Shown here: positions 51,196 to 60,668 of the stretch, in pieces
How the letters are laid out: the number at the start of each line of letters is the position of its first letter
How positions within the stretch are numbered: position 1 is the stretch's first letter
NCBI GenBank assembly: GCA_041402005.1
Contig: JAWKTB010000002.1
Coordinates: 62,001-126,000, forward strand
DNA length: 64,000 bases
Direction: 5' to 3'
DNA from: JAJRXR01 sp041402005
GTDB lineage: Bacteria; Planctomycetota; Phycisphaerae; Phycisphaerales; UBA1924
Notes under the pieces: generated by a model
Seen by the model: only the letters and a program-made list of their open reading frames with translations
Databases searched by the model: none
What the model was told of the DNA's origin: nothing
Program-made: the position numbers and the translations under genes

Positions 51196-53847
51196 CATCA
51201 GGTCATGCAACGCGTCCAGCCGTTGCTTGTGGATCTCCCGATCGGGCTCGAGCTCGCACAGCGCCTGGATGTCGCGCTCGGCGTCGTCGAGGCGGTTGGC
51301 CTTGATCGCGACCCTCGCCGCGAACTCGCGGTAGGCGGCGTTGTAGGGTGAGATCTGCGTCGCCCGGTCCGCCTTCGCCCACGCCTTGTCCCACTCGCCA
51401 GTCCAGACATAGAGACGGGCCAGCTCGATCGCGTACGCGCCCGACTGCTCCTCGCGCTCGTCGAGGAACTCCAGGTGCGGGATCGCCCGCGCCCGCTCGG
51501 CGTCCGAGTCCGAGAGCAGGAAGTGACGCGCGAGCTGCTTGTGAGGACCCTCGGCGACCGGGCGAGCCTTGGCGTACGCCTCCAGCGCCGCCACCGCCTC
51601 CGGGCTCAGCACCCCGCCGCCCTCGCGCACCAGCAGCTCGGCGCGCAGGCCCAGAAGGTCCGGATGCTCCGGGTACTTCTCCAGCCAGCGATCGGTGAAC
51701 GCGAGGTCGGGCTGGACTGACGCGGGGTCTTCCGCCGCGGCCCGGTCCTCATCGAGCATCTCGGGCACGCCGGGCACACCGTCGGGCAGACGCATGCCGT
51801 GCGCCATCAGGTCCTCCGCCGCCCACGACTCGAAGCGGTCGAGCAGCTCGACCGACGACACGCCAAGCACCGTCTCGAACGCGGATTGCTCGGGCTCGCC
51901 GACGGCGTACCGGTCCATGAGCTTGAGCGGCGCGTCCTCGCCCCACGTCTCGGCGATGAACTGGTACATCCAGTGTCCCTGCGCGTACGCCTGCTGGCGG
52001 TCGGTCGGGAGCTTCGGTCGCACGAACGCGATGTTGATCTGCTCGAGGTCGAACAGATGTCCGGAGGCGTGGGCGCTGGCGAGCAGGCGCCAAGTTTGCT
52101 CGTCGCGCGGAACATTCTCCAGGTAGACCGCCGCGGCTTCGGTGAACCAGTGCGGGATCCGGTTGTGCGTGCGCGCCAGCGTGACGGTGTGCGTGTATTC
52201 GTGCTGGATGACGCGGGGCCAGTCGTAGGGGCCGATCTTGTGCCCCGCCCCCTCGCGGGGCGCCTCCATCGCGATGACTGGCCCGGTCGCCGCGGCCATC
52301 GTGTGGATCTGGGGCATGCCCGTGATCCGCACGCTGAACCACGCGTGGTCGGGCATCAGCTCGATCAGCGTCTTCTGGTCGGGCTCGTAGTGGATGGAGT
52401 GGGGGCCGTCGCCCGCGACGCGCTCGTGGATCTGCTCCAGGATCGGGAGCATCTCGCGGGCCATGACCGCGTCCACGCCCGGCTTGTAGCGGACGAAGAA
52501 GTGATCGCTCTCGATCATCTCGAACGCCGCCAGGTCGTTGACCAGCTTCAGGGAGTTCACCGCCCGGACGTTGAAGGGGTCGAGCTCGACCGCGCGGGCC
52601 AGCCACCGACGCGCCCGGTTGTCGCGACCGGACTGCACCTCCAGCAGCCCCAGCTCGATGATCGGCGTGGACCAGTTGGGCAGACGCTCGATCGCCTTCT
52701 CGAGGTAGTCGGGCGCGACGTCGTACTGCCTCGCCTCGGCGAGGGCGGCGCCGACCGCCGCCAGCGCCTCGGGCGTGCCCGGGCTCAGCGTCTCGTAATG
52801 CTCCAACGCCCGGTCCATCGAGTTGTACCGGAACGCGACCGCGGCGCACGCGGCCTCGAGCGCCAGCGCCTCGCGCTGGTCGGGTAACGCCGCCAGCGTC
52901 GGGTCCAGCGCCATCTCCGCCCCCTCGGGGTCACGCTGGCGCAGGCGTGCCCGCGCGCGCACCAAACCGGCCATGGAGCTGAACGAGCCCCTCCACTCCA
53001 GCACGCCCTCGGGCGAGGCGAGCTGGTCGAGCTTCGACGCGAACTGGTTCGAGGCGTCGAAGGCGAACCCGTCGACCGCGATCTCGCCCAGGATTCGGTA
53101 CGCCTCAGCGCACCTGGGGTTGTATCGCAGGGTCTCGATCGCCGCGGCCCGGGCCTCCTCGTTGTTGTGCTTGTCGCGCAGCAGCTCGGCCTCGACAAGG
53201 CGAGCGGTCCACGTCAGGCGGTCCTGCTCGTCGCGCACACGCGCCAGGATCCGAGCCATCAGGCGAAAGTCTCCCCCGCCGGCGCCCTCCGAGCCCCGGA
53301 TCTTGGCCCGAAGCATCAGCGCCCGCACGCCCTCGCCCACCTGATCGGGATCATCCAGCCGCAGGCGCACCATCCGGTCCACCAGCGGATCGATCGCCGC
53401 GTCCGCCTCGTCGAAGCGGCCGAGCATCGCGAGCGACTCGGCGCGGACGCGGACCGCCCGGATGGTTGACAGGCCCTCGAGCGCCTTGATCGCGCCCTCG
53501 GGGTCGCCCCGGAGCATCAGCGCCTCGGCGCGGTCCTCGGCGTCGGCGCCGGGGTCGTCGAGGGCGGGGCTGGCGATCGCGCCGATGACCAGCGCCGCGT
53601 GCGCGCGCCGGGCGGGGGTGTCGAGGTCGGCGTCGGTCCAGACGCCGTGCTTGAGGCGCAGGTCGCGCCGCTCGTCGTCGGTGAGGTAAGGGGCCTCCAG
53701 GAGGCGCTGCACCGCCGGCGCCAGCTCTGGTCCCTCGTCGCGCTCGCGCGGGCTGATGACGACGGGGGGCGTGTCCTGCGAGTCCTGCGCGCCCGCGAGC
53801 GGGGCCAGCGCGAGGCAGACGACGGCGGCGAGCGGGCGCGTCCTCAT
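51190..53847 (-). CDS. large exported TPR protein with a metallopeptidase (MA-like) domain
   Basis: The 885-residue protein has a signal peptide (about 1-20, LAAVVCLALAPLAGA) and helical TPR-like repeats in the first half. The middle part has the zinc motif HEYTH (549-553) and the following WFTEAAAVYLE, as in gluzincin (peptidase MA) domains. More TPR-like repeats follow to the end. It is likely a periplasmic or surface protease or chaperone. It is coupled to the upstream LolA-like gene by a 4-nt overlap. The last codons and TAG stop come from the repeat element at its 3' end. Confidence 0.87.
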   Translation of the reverse strand: MRTRPLAAVVCLALAPLAGAQDSQDTPPVVISPRERDEGPELAPAVQRLLEAPYLTDDERRDLRLKHGVWTDADLDTPARRAHAALVIGAIASPALDDPGADAEDRAEALMLRGDPEGAIKALEGLSTIRAVRVRAESLAMLGRFDEADAAIDPLVDRMVRLRLDDPDQVGEGVRALMLRAKIRGSEGAGGGDFRLMARILARVRDEQDRLTWTARLVEAELLRDKHNNEEARAAAIETLRYNPRCAEAYRILGEIAVDGFAFDASNQFASKLDQLASPEGVLEWRGSFSSMAGLVRARARLRQRDPEGAEMALDPTLAALPDQREALALEAACAAVAFRYNSMDRALEHYETLSPGTPEALAAVGAALAEARQYDVAPDYLEKAIERLPNWSTPIIELGLLEVQSGRDNRARRWLARAVELDPFNVRAVNSLKLVNDLAAFEMIESDHFFVRYKPGVDAVMAREMLPILEQIHERVAGDGPHSIHYEPDQKTLIELMPDHAWFSVRITGMPQIHTMAAATGPVIAMEAPREGAGHKIGPYDWPRVIQHEYTHTVTLARTHNRIPHWFTEAAAVYLENVPRDEQTWRLLASAHASGHLFDLEQINIAFVRPKLPTDRQQAYAQGHWMYQFIAETWGEDAPLKLMDRYAVGEPEQSAFETVLGVSSVELLDRFESWAAEDLMAHGMRLPDGVPGVPEMLDEDRAAAEDPASVQPDLAFTDRWLEKYPEHPDLLGLRAELLVREGGGVLSPEAVAALEAYAKARPVAEGPHKQLARHFLLSDSDAERARAIPHLEFLDEREEQSGAYAIELARLYVWTGEWDKAWAKADRATQISPYNAAYREFAARVAIKANRLDDAERDIQALCELEPDREIHKQRLDALHDLMR

Positions 53848-54746
53848 CCGCCCATCCCCGTGTCGTCGCGCCAGATCTCGTCCCAGCCCTCCTCGGGGGG
53901 CGGACGCTCGAGGCTGAACCGCCCTTCCTCCGCCTCCTCGTTCGTGCGCACCTTGAAGAACTCGAGCAGCTTCTTGTCGGCCAGGGCGCCCTCGATCGGC
54001 TCCACGCTCAGGCCCATGACGGGCAGGAGCGTGACCGGGTCGTACCACATGCGGAGGGTCTCGAACGCTCGCCCTTCCTCGTTCGGGATGTTCACGCCCT
54101 CGCGCGGCGTGAGCACGAGCTGGACCCAGTGGCCCGCGTTCGCGCGAGCCGCGAGGGGGGCGAACGGCTCGTCGTTGATCAATCCCTCCTGGGGCTCGGC
54201 GAGGCGCGCCTCGAATCGCTCCAGGATCACGTCCTTGCGCTGGCCGATGGGGAGGGGGAAGGGACCCTGCTCGAGGTCGAACGGATCGAGCGACTGGCCC
54301 GGGGCGACGACGCGCCGGTGGATCATCAGCTTCGGCTTCTCGTCGGGGTAGACCTCGGTGAACCACTCGCCGTCGAAGACGAACGCCTGGCGGACGTCGT
54401 GGACCTCGTCGCCGATGCGCAGGGTCTTGAACTCGATCTCGAACATCTTGCGCGGGCGGAGCTGGAAGCGCAGGACGCCCTCGCGCTGCTGCGTGTCGCC
54501 GGCGATCGCGAAGACCTTGGTGTACCGGATGCCGGCCGACAAACGGTCAATGTCCTTGTCCGCGTTCTCGAGCGCGTCGAGCAACTGCTCGGCGTTCTGG
54601 AAGTCCGCCTTCGGCGCCTCGCCCTCGCGCACGCCCTGCTCGACGATCTCGCCGGGCATCGGGGCGGTGTCGTCCTGGGCGAGACCGGGCGGCGCGAGCA
54701 GGCACCCGAGCAGGAGCGCGAGCGTCGTGCGGGCGGCGTGTCGCAT
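53844..54746 (-). CDS. exported LolA-like outer-membrane lipoprotein-sorting protein
   Basis: The 300-residue protein has a signal peptide (about 1-23, LLLGCLLAPPGLAQ). The following domain is rich in beta-strand-like segments (IRYTKVFAIAGDTQQREG, KMFEIEFKTL, EVYPDEKPKLMIHRRV), consistent with a LolA/LolB-type fold that carries lipid or lipoprotein. Its stop overlaps the start of the TPR gene, so they are probably made together. The assignment rests on fold-like features and moderate similarity. The ATG has GGAGG upstream. Confidence 0.75.
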   Translation of the reverse strand: MRHAARTTLALLLGCLLAPPGLAQDDTAPMPGEIVEQGVREGEAPKADFQNAEQLLDALENADKDIDRLSAGIRYTKVFAIAGDTQQREGVLRFQLRPRKMFEIEFKTLRIGDEVHDVRQAFVFDGEWFTEVYPDEKPKLMIHRRVVAPGQSLDPFDLEQGPFPLPIGQRKDVILERFEARLAEPQEGLINDEPFAPLAARANAGHWVQLVLTPREGVNIPNEEGRAFETLRMWYDPVTLLPVMGLSVEPIEGALADKKLLEFFKVRTNEEAEEGRFSLERPPPEEGWDEIWRDDTGMGG

Positions 54747-54868
54747 GGTGTCCCTCCGTGGCCTGGGCGAGTGGCGCCCCTGACGGTCTATCGGCTCGGC
54801 GCTCGACGCGTTGCGAGACGTACATTCCTACGAACGCCCGCACGCCCAGGATCATTCGCGAACGGCCC

Positions 54869-55312
54869 TCACGCGGGCGGGAGGGCGTCGAGGAAGTCCT
54901 GGAGGACGCCGGCCGCCGCGATCGCGTCCCGCCTGGCCTTCTTCTGGGAGTGCGTGAGGCCAGTCCGGGCCATCCGCTCGTCCGCCCGGACGCTGGAGCG
55001 TCGCTCATCGTGCAGGTGGACCGCCCGCCCGGTCCGCGCCCTGACGCGGTCGGCGAACGCCCGGACCAGCTTGGCCCGGGGCCCCTCCGAGCCATCCATG
55101 TTCAGGGGCAGGCCCAGGACCAGCTCGCCCCGGGCGGGGTCCTCGCCCAGGTGCTCCCGGCAGGCGGCGTCGATCGCGTCGAGCAACGCCCCGCCCCCAC
55201 CCCGGTCGATCGGGACGTCGAGTATCCCGACGGGCCCGGCGATCTTGGTCAGCGAGTCGCCGACCGCCAGGCCCGTCCGCTTGTCGCCGAGGTCGATCGC
55301 GAGGTATCGCAT
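54869..55312 (-). CDS. ruvX: Holliday junction resolvase-like protein RuvX (YqgF)
   Basis: The 147-residue RNase H-like nuclease begins MRYLAIDLGDKRTGLAV, with the metal-binding Asp at 7. It contains LVLGLPLNMDGSEG and the HDERRSS block, then a C-terminal helix with DAIAAAGVLQDFLDALP. It is thought to act in rRNA maturation or DNA resolution. It lies downstream of manC, separated by a 67-bp repeat element. The family motifs are complete. Confidence 0.93.
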   Translation of the reverse strand: MRYLAIDLGDKRTGLAVGDSLTKIAGPVGILDVPIDRGGGGALLDAIDAACREHLGEDPARGELVLGLPLNMDGSEGPRAKLVRAFADRVRARTGRAVHLHDERRSSVRADERMARTGLTHSQKKARRDAIAAAGVLQDFLDALPPA

Positions 55313-55321
55313 GGGAGATTG

Positions 55322-55388
55322 TTCATCACGAGGACACAGAGAAGCACGGGATCAATCCAAATACCCCCTCCGTGTCCTCCGTGGTGAA
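55322..55388. repeat. TTCACCACGGAGGACAC-type inverted-repeat element
   Basis: This 67-bp element has imperfect arms: TTCATCACGAGGACACAGAG on the left and the complement of TTCACCACGGAGGACACGGAG on the right (55368-55388). It lies between manC and ruvX, beginning 3 nt after the manC TAG and ending 9 nt before the ruvX ATG. Similar CACCACGGAGGACAC words occur in many environmental genomes, from memory. Confidence 0.78.
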
Positions 55389-55391
55389 AAA

Positions 55392-56498
55392 CTATTTGAG
55401 TTGATCAGGCAGCTCCGCGTGCAGCGACTTGAGATCCTGCGCCCGGTCCGCCGGCATCACCAGCGTCGCGTCGGGCGTGTGCACCACGATCAGCCCCTCG
55501 CACCCGAGCAGGGCCAGCGTGTGCCCCGGGTCCGACGAGACCGCGACCGTGTTCGTGCAGTCGGTCATGACGGCGCTGGTCCCGGGCGCGACGCGGTTGC
55601 CCCGGGCGTCGGGGTCGATGGTCTCGCCGTAGCTGGGCCAGGAGCCGACGTCGAGCCAGTTGACGTCCATGCGGACGCCGCAGATCGAGACGGAGTCGTC
55701 GGTGCTGGCGGGCTCCATGACGCCGTAGTCGACGCTCTTCTTGGGGAGGGTCGGGTAGACGCACTCAAGGACAGTGTTCTGGTTTGGTGTTCCCCAGGCC
55801 GCCTGGATCTCGCGCATGCCCGCCGCGTTCTCGGGCATGAACTTCTCGAGCAGCTTCAGGAACGTCCCGGCGTGGAAGACGAACATGCCGGAGTTCCAGT
55901 GGAAGTTCCCCGCCGCGAGGTACTTCTCCGCGACCGCCAGCTCCGGCTTCTCCACGAACTTTGCGACGCGGAAGGCGAGCGGGCTCGCGCCCTCGACCGG
56001 GCCGGCCTCCTCGACGTACCCGTACCCGGTCGCGGGAAAGGTGGGCCTGATGCCGAACGTGACCAGGCGCGTGGGGTCGGCCTCGACGAGCCTGAAGCCC
56101 TCGTCCATCGCGCGGGCGAAGACGTCCTGGGGCGTGATGATGTGGTCCGCGGTCAGGACGGCGAACACCGCGTCCGGGTCGGCCTTCTCGTACACCGCCG
56201 CCCCGAAGGCGACGGCGTTGACCGTGTCCCGCGCCGCCGGCTCGCCCAGGATCCGCTCATCGGTGAACGAGGGGAGGCGCTGCTTGATCTGCGCCCGGAA
56301 GCGCTCGCCCGTGCAAATGGAGCGGCGCTCGGGGGGGACGATCCCGTCCAGGCGCTCGGCCGCGACGTCGAGCAGCGTCACCGCCCCCGGGCTGTCTTTT
56401 CTATAGATGAAGGGAGTCAACTGCTTGGGCGTGCCTGCGCGGCTCATGGGCCACAGCCTCGTCCCCGCCCCGCCCGCCATGATCATCGCGTGCCGCAT
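55392..56498 (-). CDS. manC: mannose-1-phosphate guanylyltransferase
   Basis: The 368-residue enzyme makes GDP-mannose from mannose-1-phosphate and GTP for polysaccharide synthesis. It has the nucleotidyltransferase signature IMAGGAGTRLWPMSR (about 6-20) with TPKQL following, LTADHII, and the FVEKP block. DVNWLDVGSWPSYGE is also typical. It has no C-terminal isomerase domain, so it is a single-function form. It is upstream of ruvX on the same strand. Confidence 0.94.
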   Translation of the reverse strand: MRHAMIMAGGAGTRLWPMSRAGTPKQLTPFIYRKDSPGAVTLLDVAAERLDGIVPPERRSICTGERFRAQIKQRLPSFTDERILGEPAARDTVNAVAFGAAVYEKADPDAVFAVLTADHIITPQDVFARAMDEGFRLVEADPTRLVTFGIRPTFPATGYGYVEEAGPVEGASPLAFRVAKFVEKPELAVAEKYLAAGNFHWNSGMFVFHAGTFLKLLEKFMPENAAGMREIQAAWGTPNQNTVLECVYPTLPKKSVDYGVMEPASTDDSVSICGVRMDVNWLDVGSWPSYGETIDPDARGNRVAPGTSAVMTDCTNTVAVSSDPGHTLALLGCEGLIVVHTPDATLVMPADRAQDLKSLHAELPDQLK

Positions 56499-56744
56499 GG
56501 GGCGAGGGTAGGGCCGGCGTCCCGTCCCCGGCCTGATCGGCAGATCCCATACAACCGGCGCCCCTTCACGCGCCGACCCGATCGAGGCGACGGGAACCGG
56601 ACGCGAGGTTTCGTTTCTCGACCCGTTGCCGATCGGCGTCGGTGCATTCGACGCTTCGCTCGTCCGCCGGCGGGGCCCTCGTGGGCGTCGGCGCGACAAA
56701 GACTCAGCGGCGGCGGAAACGCCTCCGGGGTGAGGAACGAAGCA

Positions 56745-58232
56745 ATGGCTGACAAGCACGCAGTGTTCGGCGTCCTGGTCCTCTTCTCCGTCTGCGGCGC
56801 CGCCGCGTCCACGAGCCTGGGCGGCGAGGGCGACGTCACCCACCTGCCCGGGCTCATCCGTGACTTCAAGCCCGACGCGTCCGAGTTCATGGTCTCGGGG
56901 AGCGAATCGGCCTCCAGCGTCGCGGGGCTGGTCGCGTCCGAGCTAAGCGACTCGGGTGATCCGGTCTTCCTCGGCGCCGGTCGTCGCGTGACCGCCCCCG
57001 CGCTCGACGCCCAGGGTCGGGCCATCCCGCCGAGCCTGATGAGCAGCGCCGTCGACGACTTCGCCATCCAGAGTGGCTCGGTCCTCCCGGGCGAGGCGTT
57101 CTGCGCCCAGGTCGGGGTGCTCGGCGCCGCCATCTCCGACGGCGGCAAGTACGACTGCCCCGTGACCATGCGCCTGCGCATCGGCTCGACCGAGTTCGAG
57201 CCCTTCGGCGCCTTCTCTTCGCCGACCGGCGCCAACGTCAACGACGGGTCGTGGGCCGACGGGACCGACTCGCTCCGCTACGTCGTTCCGGGCGTCTTCG
57301 ACGCGTTCACGCAGATCTCCGCCGAGGCCGAGTCCTGGGTCAAGACCTCCTCGTCCGTCAGCGGGACGTCCGACTCGCACTGGAAAGTCCACATGCACGC
57401 CAACACCTGGACGGGCTCGTCCCAGGTGATCCTGCTCCGCAACGGCGACTCGGTCCCCAACATCTCGGGCCTCTACAGCCAGTCCTCCGTCGCCTCGTAC
57501 GTCGCCCCCTACACCAACCCCTCGACCAAGAAGATCGAGCTCGCCGACAACCAGATCATCTACCTCTTCGAGATCGGCAACGACGCCTCCTCCCCCTCCG
57601 CCGACTTCCAGGACCTGGTCCTGCTCGTCAGCCTCGCGTCCGACCCGTCGTACTTCGAGTCGGGCGCCTCGGCGTCGGGCTCCGACTGCGCCCACCCCGA
57701 GGGCGACATCCCCGCGCAGCTGGGACAGACCGACAGCGCCGGCATCGAGTCCGAGGCCTCGTTCAGCAAGTGGTTCCGCGGCGTCCTCGGCGTCAACTCC
57801 TCCATCTCCCACACCCTCGACCTCGTCGAGGACGCCCAGGGCGAGCACGTCTTCTCCACGCCCGACTTCACGCCGATCGACGGCGAGCTGTACGGCAACG
57901 ACGGCGCCGACCACAACCGCGGCTTCACCATGGAGATCGCCGCCTCCTTCTCCACCGAGCACTGCTCGGGCGACTTCCTCCAGATCACCGGCGACCTGGA
58001 CGCGTGGGTCTTCGTCGACGGCCAGCTCGCCCTTGACCTCGGCGGCGCCCGCGACGGCGCCAGCCAGCGCCTCGACATCGACCGCCTCGACCTGAGCGAG
58101 GGCGACGAGCACGAGATCAAGATCTTCCTCGCCCAGCGCCGCGACAGCGCCGCCTTCGAGCTCCGCACCAACATGGACCTGAGGACCAGCGAGGGCACGA
58201 TCGCCCAGGCCGCCGGCGCCCTGATGGACTGA
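56745..58232 (+). CDS. secreted fibro-slime domain protein
   Basis: The 495-residue protein has a signal peptide (about 1-22, VLVLFSVCGAAAS). The C-terminal region (about 400-480) reads GDLDAWVFVDGQLALDLGG, then LDLSEGDEHEIKIFLAQRR, which is the fibro-slime domain pattern known from surface proteins of Fibrobacter, Dictyostelium and planctomycetes. The rest is rich in Ser, Gly and Asp. It is probably an extracellular adhesin or carbohydrate-binding protein. AGGA lies about 8 nt before the ATG. A 246-nt gap precedes it with nothing recognisable. Confidence 0.85.
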   Translation: MADKHAVFGVLVLFSVCGAAASTSLGGEGDVTHLPGLIRDFKPDASEFMVSGSESASSVAGLVASELSDSGDPVFLGAGRRVTAPALDAQGRAIPPSLMSSAVDDFAIQSGSVLPGEAFCAQVGVLGAAISDGGKYDCPVTMRLRIGSTEFEPFGAFSSPTGANVNDGSWADGTDSLRYVVPGVFDAFTQISAEAESWVKTSSSVSGTSDSHWKVHMHANTWTGSSQVILLRNGDSVPNISGLYSQSSVASYVAPYTNPSTKKIELADNQIIYLFEIGNDASSPSADFQDLVLLVSLASDPSYFESGASASGSDCAHPEGDIPAQLGQTDSAGIESEASFSKWFRGVLGVNSSISHTLDLVEDAQGEHVFSTPDFTPIDGELYGNDGADHNRGFTMEIAASFSTEHCSGDFLQITGDLDAWVFVDGQLALDLGGARDGASQRLDIDRLDLSEGDEHEIKIFLAQRRDSAAFELRTNMDLRTSEGTIAQAAGALMD

Positions 58233-58262
58233 ACCCGCATCCGACGCGGAATCCCTCACCCG

Positions 58263-58286
58263 GGGAGGGGGCTCGTGCCCCCTCCC
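58263..58286. terminator. bidirectional terminator-like hairpin
   Basis: A perfect 10-bp stem (58263-58272 with 58277-58286) closes a TCGT loop between the convergent fibro-slime and dockerin-like genes. There is no T-run. Confidence 0.7.
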
Positions 58287-58335
58287 TCTGTTCGTTGCGC
58301 CAGGGCGGCGCCTGCTCTGGGGCCAGCAGGCTCGG

Positions 58336-59847
58336 TTACGGGCATCCCGCGCTGAAGATCAGCAGGAACTCGATCACGTCGGAGAAGTCCACGATCCCGA
58401 AGGGGGCGGCGTAGTCGACCTTCGGGTCGGCGTCCGCGAAGAGGATCAGGAACAGGATCACGTCGGAGAAGTCGAGCTGCTCGAAGGGCAGGGCAAGGTC
58501 GGCCCCGTTGCACGGGCCGCCGGGCCCGGGCGCGTCGATCACGACGAACGCGTCGCCCAGGGCCGTGCCGTCCGAAGTGCGACGGAGCGTGACGAACGCG
58601 ATGACGTCGCCCTGGGGGTTGATGAAGAGATCATTGGGGGAGTAGGAGGCGATCTCGACATCGTCGTCGGCCATGCCGTTGCCGTCGAGGTCGACAGCGT
58701 CGCCCTCGCGAGAGATCACGGTGTCGCCGTTCATGACGATGACGCTATCGAGATTGGTGTCGGGGTTGGAGGTCGTGCCGGCGATGACGTAGTTGCCGGC
58801 ATCGTCGGCGTTGATGCCGAGGAAGGAGACGCCCCAGGTCTCTTCGTTGCCTGGGGTGATGGGGTCGCCCGTGTAGAAGTAGAGCCCGCCGCGACCGGCG
58901 AAGTTGAAGACGGCCCAGTCGTCGTCGCCCGGGATGTCGCCCCGGGCCATCCAGTCGCCCGAGCCGGTCATGCGCACGCCGAAGACGGCGTCGACGACGT
59001 CCGACGCGCCCGGGAGCAGGTCCCCGTCCTGGATCTGGACGGCGCTGTCGACTACGACGGCCTCGATCGTGCCGATGGCCGCCGGGTCGATGTCCGCCTC
59101 GACGATCCAGCTCGAGCCGTCGGCGGAGGTGTCGAAAAGGTCGCCCGTGAGCCCGATGAACCCGCCGTAGGTGTTCCCGTCGCCGACGGCGACGCCCTCC
59201 TGGGCGACCGGGACGCTGCCGATGTACAGCGCGGACTCGTAAGCGCTGGCGATGTTCTGGATCTGGTCCGCCTTGCAGTTGACAGTGCCGTCGTTGAGGC
59301 GGCTGGGCGAGTTGAGCGAGTTGCCGAAGGCCTCGTCTCCGATTGGGCCCGAGTCGAACAGGCCGGCGGCGGGCTCGGATTCGAGGAAGGCGGCGAACTC
59401 ACCGCCGACGTCGTCGGACGCGAGGATGATCTCGTCGGTGGTGGACGTCGCGCCGTCGAGGCGCGAGCCGTAGCAGTACTCGCCGTTGTCGTTGATCCCG
59501 CAATCCGAGTCGAGGAAGTTGTGGCTGGTGCCGTTGCCCAAGGCGGTCGGGTGCGCCTCCCACGCGGCGAGCACGCCGGTCGCCGACGTTCCGTTTCCAT
59601 AGACGATGACGTCGTTCTCCGCGTCGTTGATGAACGCCTTGAAGACCCACCAGTTCCCGTCGAAGCTGGCGTGCAGATCGAGGAAAGCGGTGAACTCGAT
59701 CCCGCCAGTGCCCGGGCAGACGGCGGTTGGATCGCCCGGGATCTCGGAGTAGATCACGCGCGGCGGGAGCACGAAGGGATCGTTCGCGAAGGCGGCGCCC
59801 GCGGCAATGACCAGAACGGAGGGCGTCAGGACGGTTGAACGCTTCAT
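58336..59847 (-). CDS. secreted protein with two C-terminal dockerin-like repeats
   Basis: The 503-residue protein starts at ATG 59847 (AGGAG 7 nt upstream; a GTG at 59850 is also in frame) with a signal peptide (about 1-21, LVIAAGAAFAN). The body is an Asp/Gly-rich beta-like domain (DGDLLPGASDVVDAVFGVRM, FINPQGDVIAFVTL) without enzyme motifs. The last 60 residues carry two similar repeats, LDFSDVILFLILFAD and VDFSDVIEFLLIFSAG, ending CP. This tail is characteristic of Phycisphaerae secreted proteins and resembles dockerin calcium-binding loops, possibly a sorting or anchoring signal. Confidence 0.88.
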   Translation of the reverse strand: MKRSTVLTPSVLVIAAGAAFANDPFVLPPRVIYSEIPGDPTAVCPGTGGIEFTAFLDLHASFDGNWWVFKAFINDAENDVIVYGNGTSATGVLAAWEAHPTALGNGTSHNFLDSDCGINDNGEYCYGSRLDGATSTTDEIILASDDVGGEFAAFLESEPAAGLFDSGPIGDEAFGNSLNSPSRLNDGTVNCKADQIQNIASAYESALYIGSVPVAQEGVAVGDGNTYGGFIGLTGDLFDTSADGSSWIVEADIDPAAIGTIEAVVVDSAVQIQDGDLLPGASDVVDAVFGVRMTGSGDWMARGDIPGDDDWAVFNFAGRGGLYFYTGDPITPGNEETWGVSFLGINADDAGNYVIAGTTSNPDTNLDSVIVMNGDTVISREGDAVDLDGNGMADDDVEIASYSPNDLFINPQGDVIAFVTLRRTSDGTALGDAFVVIDAPGPGGPCNGADLALPFEQLDFSDVILFLILFADADPKVDYAAPFGIVDFSDVIEFLLIFSAGCP

Positions 59848-59943
59848 CACGGGTCTCCTCTGGTGGGTTTGGTTTCCCCCACCCGGCGAGGCTACCCGGA
59901 GACCGCGTCGGCGTTCAATGACCTCGTCCTGGAAGAGGTTGCC

Positions 59944-60594
59944 TCACCCCGCCCGCTGGCGAAAAGCCGCCGCCACGATCGCGTCCGCCCCGCCCTCGTC
60001 GCCCACCAGGGCCATCGCCCGGTCCACGAGGCGCTCGGCGACGACCCGCGTCTCCCCCAGCGCCACCAGGGCCGAGACTGCCTCCTGCGCCGCCGCCGGC
60101 AGCGACGCGCTCGGGCGCAGCTCCACCGACGACGCGTTCAGGGCGCCCAACTCGTCGGAGCTCAGGGCCGCGCCCACTTTGCCGTGCAGCTCGGCGATGA
60201 TCGTCTCCGCGAGGCGCGCCCCGATCTCGGGGAGCGTCCGCAGGCGCTTGGCGTCCTTGTCCACGATCGCCGCCGCGACCCACGCCGGCTCGTTCGCCAG
60301 CGCCCGCAGCGCCTTGCGCACGCCCAGGCCCTTGACCGTCGTCAGCAGCTCGAAGAACGCGCGCTCCGTCGGCGTCTCGAACCCGATCACCCGGGGCACA
60401 AAGCTCGTCCCCTGCCCCTGCGCCTCGAGGTGCTCGCGCGTGTGCAGCGTGACCACCTGCCCAAGCTGCTCGCCCAGCCGCTCCGCGAGGTAGCGGGGGA
60501 TCAGCACCTCGTACGTCACCCCCGACCCCTCGGGGGTGATCTCGACCGCCAGCTCGGTCGCGCCGTCCAGGCGCCCGGTGATCCTCCTGATCAT
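59944..60594 (-). CDS. ruvA: Holliday junction DNA helicase subunit RuvA
   Basis: The 216-residue protein has an OB-fold N-terminus (MIRRITGRLDG, LHTREHL), the double helix-hairpin-helix region (TVKGLGVRKALRAL, LPEIGARLAETIIAEL) and the C-terminal domain III, which binds RuvB (EAVSALVALGETRVVAERLVD). It binds four-way junctions and directs RuvB-driven branch migration. ruvB is not in the window. Confidence 0.94.
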   Translation of the reverse strand: MIRRITGRLDGATELAVEITPEGSGVTYEVLIPRYLAERLGEQLGQVVTLHTREHLEAQGQGTSFVPRVIGFETPTERAFFELLTTVKGLGVRKALRALANEPAWVAAAIVDKDAKRLRTLPEIGARLAETIIAELHGKVGAALSSDELGALNASSVELRPSASLPAAAQEAVSALVALGETRVVAERLVDRAMALVGDEGGADAIVAAAFRQRAG

Positions 60595-60668
60595 GGCCCC
60601 ATCAGACCAGCGCGGGCCCGCTCTGACAACTGGCCCCAGGGGGGTGGACGGGCCGATAGCAGTTCGGG

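Noticed and set aside
54129..56744. Upstream extension of the fibro-slime reading frame
   Set aside because: The extension runs antisense through ruvX and manC, and the signal peptide begins at ATG 56745.
56600..56744. Possible riboswitch in the leader of the fibro-slime gene
   Set aside because: GAAAC and CGAGG-like words resemble c-di-GMP aptamers only loosely; the required conserved core is not present.
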